From contig NZ_CP020469.1 of NCBI RefSeq assembly GCF_003031405.1, forward strand, positions 4,402,001 through 4,466,000: a stretch of DNA of 64,000 bases, in the 5' to 3' direction. Every line of letters begins with the position of its first letter. Position 1 is the first letter of the stretch. A program made the position numbers and the translations under genes. Of this stretch, positions 28,299 through 34,644 are shown one piece after another. The DNA comes from Halomonas sp. 'Soap Lake #6' (GTDB taxonomy: Bacteria > Pseudomonadota > Gammaproteobacteria > Pseudomonadales > Halomonadaceae). The notes beneath the pieces were generated by a model. The model was not told the origin of the DNA, made no database searches, and worked only from the letters and a program-made list of their open reading frames with translations.

Positions 28299-29180
28299 GT
28301 GGTACGTCCTTATCTGCCGCTAAAAGCGCTGCGTGCCTTTGAAGCGTCGGCCAGACATTTGAGTTTTACACGAGCGGCAGAAGAACTGTGTGTGACCCAG
28401 GCCGCTGTCAGTCACCAGGTTAAGCTGCTAGAAAGTCAGTTGAGGGTGCCACTATTCATACGTTTACCACGGGGGTTAATGCTTACCCAAGAGGGCGAGC
28501 TACTGTTGCCAGTGCTTGAAAGCTCGTTCGACCAGATGGCGCATACGCTGGATCGGCTCGGCGAGAGCCGCTACCGTGAAGTATTGAACGTCGGTGTGGT
28601 AGGCACTTTTGCCGTTGGCTGGTTACTGCCGAGGCTGGAGGGTTTCCAGAAAAAATACCCCTTTGTAGATCTGCGCCTCTCTACCCACAATAATCGTGCG
28701 GACTTAGCCGCCGAAGGGCTCGACTTAGCTATTCGCTTTGGCACTGGCGCTTGGCACGGCACCGCTGCACAGCCGTTGCTACCGGCATCGTTATCGGTAA
28801 TGTGTACGCCTGTTATTGCCGCCCGACTCACAACACCTTCTGACGTCTTGGGCGAGACGTGGTTACGCTCTTATCGCGCCGATGAATGGACCGAGTGGCT
28901 ATTAGCAGCGGGGCTACCACGTAGCTTTCCGATGACCAAAAGCATTGTGTTTGACTCTTCAATCGCCATGGTGGAAGCAGCCATGCAAGGGGCAGGCGTG
29001 GCCTTAGCGCCACCCCTGATGTTCTCCCGGCAACTAAACAGTGGCGCGCTGGTGCAACCCTTTGACACCACTGTCAGTCTGGGAGGTTACTGGCTCACTC
29101 GCCTACAGACGCGCACAGAAACCCACGCTATGGCGTCTTTTCGGGAGTGGCTGCTCACGGCAATTAATGCTGATGCCTGA
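28299..29180 (+). CDS. ampR: AmpR-type LysR regulator
   Basis: AmpR activates ampC in response to anhydro-muropeptides and represses it with UDP-MurNAc-pentapeptide. From GTG 28299 the product is 293 residues (MVRPYLPLKALRAFEASARHLSFTRAAEELCVTQAAVSHQVKLLE). It shows RGLMLTQEGELLLPVLESSFDQM, LNVGVVGTFAVGWLLPRLEGFQKKYP, STHNNRADLAAEGLDLAIRFG and FDSSIAMVEAAMQGAGVALAP, all close to known AmpR proteins. The GTG is chosen over a TTG at 28287 because GGGAG lies 5 nt before it. Confidence 0.92.
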   Translation: MVRPYLPLKALRAFEASARHLSFTRAAEELCVTQAAVSHQVKLLESQLRVPLFIRLPRGLMLTQEGELLLPVLESSFDQMAHTLDRLGESRYREVLNVGVVGTFAVGWLLPRLEGFQKKYPFVDLRLSTHNNRADLAAEGLDLAIRFGTGAWHGTAAQPLLPASLSVMCTPVIAARLTTPSDVLGETWLRSYRADEWTEWLLAAGLPRSFPMTKSIVFDSSIAMVEAAMQGAGVALAPPLMFSRQLNSGALVQPFDTTVSLGGYWLTRLQTRTETHAMASFREWLLTAINADA

Positions 29181-29203
29181 GCAGCGCTGTTGACGTTGGC
29201 TGC

Positions 29204-30382
29204 TTAGTGGCTATGACCATGATCGTCATGGTCATGGTCATGGTCATGGTCATGGTCATGGTCATGGTCATGGTCATGGTCGTGGGAATGACCGTGATCG
29301 TCATGACCCGGTTCGGCTAGTGCCGCGTGTAGCAACTGTGCATTGTGGCGCATCATACCCAGGTAAGTGCTAGCGTCACCTTCTGAAGCCAACGCATCAG
29401 CGTAAAGAGTACCTGCAATTGGTAAGCCGGTCTCTTCAGCCAACTGCTGGATAATCGCCTGATTGGTCATGTTCTCATGAAACAGTGCTTTGACATTCTG
29501 CTCATTAATAACATCGACCAGTGCAGCCATGCTGGCGCCGCTGGGCTCAGCTTCAGTGGAAAGACCTACCGGGGAGAGGAAATTAACCCCGTAAGCATTT
29601 GAGAAGTAGCCAAAAGAAGCGTGGCCGGTAATCACGCTGGCAGAGGCCGGAACCTCTTCAATTAATGCACGAATCTCTGCATCCAAGGCAGCCATCTCTT
29701 CCAGATAGCGCTCGGCGTTAGCCTGATAAGCTTCGGCATTGTCGCCATCTACCGCGATTAACCCATCACGAATATTGGCTACATACACCTTGGCTTGTTG
29801 CATATCCTGCCAGGCGTGAGGGTCATATTCACCATGCTCGTGGTCATGATCATGCCCGTGATCGTGATCATGTCCGTGATCGTGTCCGTGATCGTGATCG
29901 TGTCCGTGGTCGTGATCATGCCCGTGATCGTGGTCATGCCCGTGATCGTGATCATGCCCGTGATCGTGGTCATGTCCGTGGTCGTGATCATGTCCGTGAT
30001 CGTGGTCATGTCCGTGATCGTGGTCATGCCCGTCATACGCTATCGTCGAAATACCATCCGTCGCGGTGACCAGTGGGCCATCGTAGTCGCTAGCGCTAAC
30101 CAAGCGCTCCATCCAGCCCTCAAACATCAGGCCATTGAACACGACTAAATCGGCATTCGTTAGGGAGCGTGCATCCCCAGGGGTAGGCGAGTACACATGA
30201 GCATCACCATCGGGACCTACCAGGGAGGTCACATCAACGTGGTCACCACCTACGTTTTCCACCATATCGGCAAGGATCGAGAAGCTGGTGACGACCTGAA
30301 CGCGATCATTGGCGATGGCCGCAGGCAACGCCAGCATAGCGGAAACGCCAACTAACCAGCGCGATGAAGAGGCAATAGACAT
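29204..30382 (-). CDS. znuA: Zinc ABC transporter substrate-binding protein with two His/Asp-rich stretches
   Basis: ZnuA captures zinc in the periplasm and hands it to ZnuBC. The 392-residue precursor has a signal peptide (MSIASSSRWLVGVSAMLALPAAIA). The cluster A-I fold shows metal-site residues in GDAHVYSPTP, YDPHAWQDM, ITGHASFGYF and LYADAL. A roughly 70-residue HDHDHGH-type loop lies between strands at about residues 120-190, and a second run of HD repeats ends the protein. Most ZnuA proteins have only a short charged loop, so the pair of stretches is excessive. ATG 30382 has AAGGAG 8 nt upstream; the longer ATG at 30406 is less likely. Confidence 0.92.
   Translation of the reverse strand: MSIASSSRWLVGVSAMLALPAAIANDRVQVVTSFSILADMVENVGGDHVDVTSLVGPDGDAHVYSPTPGDARSLTNADLVVFNGLMFEGWMERLVSASDYDGPLVTATDGISTIAYDGHDHDHGHDHDHGHDHDHGHDHDHGHDHDHGHDHDHGHDHDHGHDHDHGHDHGHDHDHGHDHDHEHGEYDPHAWQDMQQAKVYVANIRDGLIAVDGDNAEAYQANAERYLEEMAALDAEIRALIEEVPASASVITGHASFGYFSNAYGVNFLSPVGLSTEAEPSGASMAALVDVINEQNVKALFHENMTNQAIIQQLAEETGLPIAGTLYADALASEGDASTYLGMMRHNAQLLHAALAEPGHDDHGHSHDHDHDHDHDHDHDHDHDHDDHGHSH
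29227..29281. repeat. CATGGT hexanucleotide microsatellite in the 3' end of znuA
   Basis: Near-perfect tandem copies of CATGGT (about nine) encode the C-terminal His-Asp run of ZnuA. Such an array can change length in steps of two residues without breaking the frame. Confidence 0.9.
29836..30032. repeat. Minisatellite encoding the internal His-rich loop of ZnuA
   Basis: Units built from CATGCCCGTGATCGTGGT and close variants (6-, 12- and 18-nt periodicity) repeat for about 190 nt. They encode the internal HDHDHGHDHDHG loop. Confidence 0.88.
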
Positions 30383-30418
30383 ACAGCACTCCTTACGGTT
30401 AAGCATGAACGATAAAGA

Positions 30419-31309
30419 TCAACACCCTTGCTCTACTGCCAACGGCGTTGTTTTACGCCGCAGTTTGGCTGCCAAACTGTGGTAGCGGCCAAACAGGGCC
30501 GAAAACAGATAACCAACCCCAGCCAGTAAAATAATGCTGGGCCCCGAAGGGATATCTAAGTGAAAAGAGAGCAGTAAGCCACCGGTGCTCGCCACCATGG
30601 CCAGCACAATAGCAATACCGATTAGCCCCTCTAAACGGTTGCTCCAAAAGCGCGCCGAGGTGGCGGGCAACATCATTAAGCCCACCGCCATCAACGTGCC
30701 CAGGGTTTGAAAGCCAGCGGTTAAATTAAGTACCAGCAGGCCTAAAAACACGCTATGCACCCAGCCACTACGGCGGCTTTGGCCGCGTAAGAAAAGCGGG
30801 TCTAAGCACTCCACTACCAGGGCGCGAAACACCACCGCTAGCGTCACTATAATCAGCGTACTGATGCCTGCTATCAGTAGCAGCGCGGTAGAGTTGATGG
30901 CCAAAATGGAGCCAAACAGCACGTGAGTTAAATCCACACTGCTGCCACCTAACGAAATCAGCATCACACCGGCGGCCAGAGAAATGATAAAGAAGCTCGC
31001 CATAGCGGCATCTTCGCGCTGGCCGCCCATTTTTGACACGGCTCCCGCCAGCAGCGCGACCAGTAAGCCAAACAGCACGCCACCAATACTCATTATCGGT
31101 AGCGAGAAACCCGCTAGTAGAAAGCCCAGCGCCACACCCGGCAAAATAGCGTGGGCCATGGCATCGCCAATTAAGCTCATGCCGCGCAGCACCAAAAACA
31201 CACCTAGCGGTGGGGCAGCCAGCGAAAGTGCTAAACCGCCTACCACGGCGCGGCGCATAAAGCCGTAATCGAATGGACTGATAAACCACGCATTAAGCAG
31301 GTCCAGCAT
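30419..31309 (-). CDS. znuB: Zinc ABC transporter permease
   Basis: ZnuB is the membrane component of the zinc importer. From ATG 31309 (MLDLLNAWFISPFDYGFMRRAVVGG) the protein is 296 residues with eight or nine hydrophobic segments. It has the ABC-3 family loop RGMSLIGDAMAHAILPGVALGFLLAG, which contacts the ATPase. GGGAGG lies 5 nt before this start; the frame is open to 31399 but that would extend deep into znuC. The start overlaps the znuC end by 17 nt. Confidence 0.93.
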   Translation of the reverse strand: MLDLLNAWFISPFDYGFMRRAVVGGLALSLAAPPLGVFLVLRGMSLIGDAMAHAILPGVALGFLLAGFSLPIMSIGGVLFGLLVALLAGAVSKMGGQREDAAMASFFIISLAAGVMLISLGGSSVDLTHVLFGSILAINSTALLLIAGISTLIIVTLAVVFRALVVECLDPLFLRGQSRRSGWVHSVFLGLLVLNLTAGFQTLGTLMAVGLMMLPATSARFWSNRLEGLIGIAIVLAMVASTGGLLLSFHLDIPSGPSIILLAGVGYLFSALFGRYHSLAAKLRRKTTPLAVEQGC

Positions 31310-32027
31310 GGCGTCCTCCCAACGTAAACGGCACCACTTGGGCAGGTGCATGTTGATGAGTAAGCTCACTGGGCGCGACCCAACGGCCATGTCCGCCACT
31401 TAACATCAGCACTTCGTCGGCCAGTCTGCGCAGGTGATCCATATCGTGCAGTACCACAATGATCGTTGCGCCATCGTCCGCCATCTGGCGCAGAATGCGG
31501 ATCAAAATGTCCACCGTATCGCTATCCACATTGGCAAACGGCTCATCTAACAGTAAAAGCTCAGCCTCTTGCATCAGTGTGCGCCCAATCAGCGCGCGCT
31601 GGCGCTGGCCGCCGGAAAGCTCACCTAGCGGGCGGTGGGCCAAATGTGAAATACCCAGGCGGGCCATGATCTCGCGGCCCCTGCGGTAGTGTGCCGCACA
31701 GTAGCCAGTGAACGCCCCGTGGCTTGGCCAACTGCCGGTCATCACCAACTCTTCCACACTCATGGGGAAGGTTAGATCTAATGCCAGCTGCTGGGGCAGC
31801 CACGCCCGGCGCTCTTTCGCCACCGTACACACGACTTTGCCGCTGATAGGGCGCAACTCACCCACGATGGCCTGAATCAGCGTACTTTTACCGGCGCCGT
31901 TGGCACCGATAAGTGCCGTAATCGCCCCCGGCTGAAAGTCGCCCTCAATATGTTCCAGTACGGTGCGCCTTGCTTGCGCCAAATGCAGATTATGCAGTTG
32001 TAGGCGTGATAGTGAGCGCTGACTCAT
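31293..32027 (-). CDS. znuC: Zinc ABC transporter ATP-binding protein
   Basis: ZnuC energises zinc uptake. From ATG 32027 (MSQRSLSRLQLHNLHL) the product is 244 residues. It has Walker A GANGAGKST (about residue 43), the ABC signature LSGGQRQRALIGR, Walker B LLLLDEPFANVD and the switch histidine in VVLHDMDHL. The start overlaps the upstream 49-codon ORF in an ATGA, suggesting coupling. Order znuC-znuB-znuA on one strand fits a single operon under the Zur-like box at 32201. Confidence 0.93.
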   Translation of the reverse strand: MSQRSLSRLQLHNLHLAQARRTVLEHIEGDFQPGAITALIGANGAGKSTLIQAIVGELRPISGKVVCTVAKERRAWLPQQLALDLTFPMSVEELVMTGSWPSHGAFTGYCAAHYRRGREIMARLGISHLAHRPLGELSGGQRQRALIGRTLMQEAELLLLDEPFANVDSDTVDILIRILRQMADDGATIIVVLHDMDHLRRLADEVLMLSGGHGRWVAPSELTHQHAPAQVVPFTLGGRHAGPA

Positions 32028-32173
32028 CTCAACCACCCGCCGGCCCACACCACTAAGACCCAAAGTATCAACAGTGGTACGCCAACAAACATCAGCCGTT
32101 TAGTAGCTGACAACGACATTAAGGAGAAATGACAAGGGCCTTCCTTATTATGGCGGTGCGTACGATGACTCAC
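32024..32173 (-). CDS. Predicted 49-residue membrane peptide leading the znu operon
   Basis: This ORF opens at GTG 32173, with GAGG 10 nt upstream, and ends in an ATGA overlap with znuC. The product has a His-rich start (MSHRTHRHNKEGPCHF), then a basic segment (SATKRLM) and one hydrophobic helix (FVGVPLLILWVLVVWAGGWL). It is the first ORF after the candidate Zur box. The histidines and cysteine suggest a metal-linked small protein, but no family was recognised. It could be a non-coding leader that happens to be open. Confidence 0.55.
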   Translation of the reverse strand: MSHRTHRHNKEGPCHFSLMSLSATKRLMFVGVPLLILWVLVVWAGGWLR

Positions 32174-32200
32174 AGACTACCCTCTTTGTTAACAGAATAG

Positions 32201-32213
32201 GTTATAACATAAC
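32201..32213 (-). promoter_or_regulatory. Candidate Zur box
   Basis: GTTATAACATAAC is an inverted repeat (GTTAT/ATAAC). It differs by one base from the core of the enterobacterial Zur consensus GTTATANTATAAC. It lies 28 nt upstream of the first ORF of the znu operon, where Zur with zinc would block transcription. zur itself is not in the window. Confidence 0.75.
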
Positions 32214-32272
32214 GTTAGTTAAAGCCAAAAGTTGCCAAATATTTTACGTGTAAATGCCGCGCTAGCAACGAT

Positions 32273-32305
32273 AAAGCGCTGGTGGCTAATCGCCACCAGC
32301 GCTTT
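32273..32305 (-). terminator. Long hairpin downstream of the 32345 gene
   Basis: AAAGCGCTGGTGGC (32273-32286) is perfectly complementary to GCCACCAGCGCTTT (32292-32305), a 14-bp stem with a 5-nt loop. On the minus strand it ends in TTTATC, a weak T-run. It lies between the hypothetical gene and the znu promoter and probably terminates the former. Confidence 0.75.
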
Positions 32306-32344
32306 AGAAGAGCAAAAAAAGAAGGCAGAGTTTAGAAAAGCAAA

Positions 32345-33016
32345 TTAGTAACGCCAGGTAGCACCAAGCTGCTGAGGCGTTACATGCAGCGCATACTCAC
32401 CGGGGATAGTGATAGGCCCAAGCGACAGGTTGGCAGGCTGAAAACGATTAATCGCGCTAGATGCCTGGTTGGGCTGCGTCCATATTTGCAGCTCATTAAT
32501 TAACATACCGGTAGCAAAATTAATCGCACCATCTCGCTCGCGACCATCGGCGGCAATCACCGCCCCCGCAAGGCTGTTGACCACGAGTGAGCTAATGCGT
32601 GCTTCAAAACCACGACGAGCCTGTTCGGCTTGGGCAAGCTCTAAGCCCAGCGCCTGCACACCGCTTAGCTCACCGCTGGTTTTCAGGCGCTCATACTCAA
32701 CCAGTGCCGCCTGGTGCGGCTGACGGTCTAGCAGCATGCCACCTAACGCCAAGGCAGATTTCACGACCCCCACCCGCGCATCAAAACGGTCATCTCGGCT
32801 GCTCGCCTCGCTTGATTGGTAGGCGTTGATCGCGAAGCTAGCGGCATAAATCCCCGTCCACCCAGCATCCCACCAAGCAGCATGGCGCGCCCCGCTTTCA
32901 AACACTTCGTCATAGATCGCCCAATCGGTAGAGGTTTGAGACGAAGTTTGTGCATAAGCAGGCAGCGCGATCACCAAGGTGGTAACCAACGCGGTAAAAA
33001 TGCGAAAAACATGCAT
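32345..33016 (-). CDS. Hypothetical exported protein
   Basis: The 223-residue product has a clear signal peptide (MHVFRIFTALVTTLVIALPAYAQ). The mature part is alpha-helical and alanine-rich with conserved-looking DAGWTGIYAASFAINAYQSSEASSRDDRFDARVGVVKSALALGGMLLDRQPHQAA, and a C-terminal beta-like stretch ends in LGATWRY. No catalytic motif was recognised. A final aromatic residue suggests a possible outer-membrane or periplasmic location. Gene context gives no further clue. Confidence 0.7.
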   Translation of the reverse strand: MHVFRIFTALVTTLVIALPAYAQTSSQTSTDWAIYDEVFESGARHAAWWDAGWTGIYAASFAINAYQSSEASSRDDRFDARVGVVKSALALGGMLLDRQPHQAALVEYERLKTSGELSGVQALGLELAQAEQARRGFEARISSLVVNSLAGAVIAADGRERDGAINFATGMLINELQIWTQPNQASSAINRFQPANLSLGPITIPGEYALHVTPQQLGATWRY

Positions 33017-33191
33017 GGTGAAGGCCTGTAAAAGGGGGCGGTAGCGCTAAGCGTAGCATGGAGAGCACCAGAGGCTAACGTGTATTCAAAAGGCGCGAAG
33101 TATGACTAAGGTCAATAGCATGGTGGGGCGAAGGATGGTTAGATGGGAGTAGAGCTAAACGGTTCAAATGTATCAGGCTCACTTCAAAAGA

Positions 33192-33204
33192 TTGCGTGGC
33201 GCAA
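33192..33204. promoter_or_regulatory. Inverted repeat upstream of the WYL regulator
   Basis: TTGCG-TGG-CGCAA lies 22 nt before the WYL-protein ATG. A short perfect dyad in this position is a plausible autoregulatory operator. The rest of the 209-nt gap (33017-33225) holds nothing else I can identify. Confidence 0.4.
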
Positions 33205-33225
33205 CCATAACTTGGGGAGAGCTAA

Positions 33226-34191
33226 ATGAGTCGATTCGACCGGATTTATAAAATTCATAAAATCCTGTGCGCCGCACGTCACCCGGTCCCCATGCGTGTC
33301 TTTATAGATGAATTGGAAGCCAGCCGTAATACCGTCACTCGCGATTTTGAATTCCTTAGAGACTCTTTAGGTGCGCCGCTAGAGTATTGCCGTGAATACA
33401 ATGGCCACCGTTATGATCCAGATGCTCCGTCGTTCGAGTTGCCTGGTTTCTGGATGACACCAGCAGAGCTGCATGCGCTTCTAGCCTGCGAACACCTGCT
33501 GGAGAATGTTCAGCCGGGTCTTATTGCCTCCCATTTGGTGCCTCTTAAGAAAAAGGTGCAGCAGTTGCTGGGCGAGTCAGGTCATGATGCCGAGCAAATC
33601 AGCGAGCGAATTCGAATCCAACCGACCCAGAATCGAATTTCAAAAAACAGAGTGTTTGATCCCGTGGCTCAGGCCACTTTGGCAGGGCATTGTCTTGAAT
33701 TTTGCTACCAGTCTAGAAGTGACACGGGCGACCCTCAGAGTCGATGTGTGCATCCTCAACGTTTACTTCACTACCGTTCAAATTGGTATTTGTTGGCGCA
33801 CTGTGAGCGTGCCTGGGCATTGCGACTATTCTCTCTGGACAGAATATCAAATATTTGCATAACAGAAGCAGATTGCCACCGGTTAAGTAGTTCAGAGCTT
33901 GATACATATGCACTTGCTGGGTTCGGGATTTTCGGTGGCAAGCCAAGAGGTATTGCACATCTACGATTTTCTGAACATGCCGCTAAGTGGGTAGCGGAGG
34001 AAACGTGGCATCCTGAGCAGGAAAGCCAGTGGCTGGATGATGGTTATCATCTCAGCGTTCCCTATGCCGATGACCGAGAATTAGTGATGGAAATTCTGCG
34101 TTACGGCGGTGAAGTGGAAGTATTAGCACCAGAAGCACTGAGGAAAGAAGTAGTCTGCCGAATCGAAAAAATGATGAAGATTTATAGGTGA
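33226..34191 (+). CDS. WYL-domain transcriptional regulator (YafY type)
   Basis: The 321-residue protein has an N-terminal winged HTH (MSRFDRIYKIHKILCAARHPVPMRVFIDELEASRNTVTRDFEFLRD). A WYL domain with HPQRLLHYRSNWYLLAHCERAWALRLFSLDRIS (about residues 178-210) and a C-terminal extension ending RKEVVCRIEKMMKIYR follow. WYL domains bind nucleic acid or nucleotide ligands and are often found beside CRISPR-Cas loci as regulators. It is upstream of and co-directional with the cas genes, 81 nt before the HD fragment. Confidence 0.88.
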   Translation: MSRFDRIYKIHKILCAARHPVPMRVFIDELEASRNTVTRDFEFLRDSLGAPLEYCREYNGHRYDPDAPSFELPGFWMTPAELHALLACEHLLENVQPGLIASHLVPLKKKVQQLLGESGHDAEQISERIRIQPTQNRISKNRVFDPVAQATLAGHCLEFCYQSRSDTGDPQSRCVHPQRLLHYRSNWYLLAHCERAWALRLFSLDRISNICITEADCHRLSSSELDTYALAGFGIFGGKPRGIAHLRFSEHAAKWVAEETWHPEQESQWLDDGYHLSVPYADDRELVMEILRYGGEVEVLAPEALRKEVVCRIEKMMKIYR

Positions 34192-34272
34192 CTCAGCGGG
34201 TGGTGCACTATTTGGGGCAGTAGGTGCCGTAGTGTAGCAGTCAGTTCAGCGCATAAAATCAGGAATACAGTC

Positions 34273-34644
34273 ATGACGATTAGTAAGCAAATTGCCCACG
34301 TTAAGCTTGATAATGAAACTGGTGACTGGCTTTTACCGCATGACTTGATGGGGCATCTAGAGTCAGTTGCACAACAGGCTGGTTTGAATGCTGTTCCTTT
34401 TGAATCATTCGCATGGTGCTATGCGGCTGGCCTTTGGCATGATTTGGGTAAATACCGTGCTCCCTTTCAATATTACATTCGGGTTGCCTCCGGTTTCGAG
34501 CGGGAAAATGCGCATGTCGAACGGGAAAAAAGCCCAGGGCGGGTGTTCCACTCAACAGCAGGCACTCTTCATGCCATCAAACAATGGCCCGGATGCAAGC
34601 GCATAGTGGTACAAAAGGAGCTTGTAACCAATGTGTCAAAATAA
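34273..34644 (+). pseudogene. Truncated HD-domain (Cas3''-like) protein
   Basis: The 123-residue ORF carries an HD nuclease-like domain: LPHDLMGHLESVAQQAG, AAGLWHDLGKYRAPFQYYI and VFHSTAGTLHAIKQWPG are the H, HD and HS segments in order. It then runs out at the start of cas3, which has its own complete HD domain with a different sequence. The ORF overlaps cas3 by 14 nt. It looks like the remains of another Cas3 that lost its helicase. A functional stand-alone Cas3'' cannot be excluded, since the frame is intact. Confidence 0.7.

Noticed and set aside
29795..30148. 117-codon plus-strand ORF rich in V/I/M opposite the ZnuA His-rich loop
   Set aside because: It is the complement of the HDHDHG repeat, and its apparent membrane-like composition follows from that.
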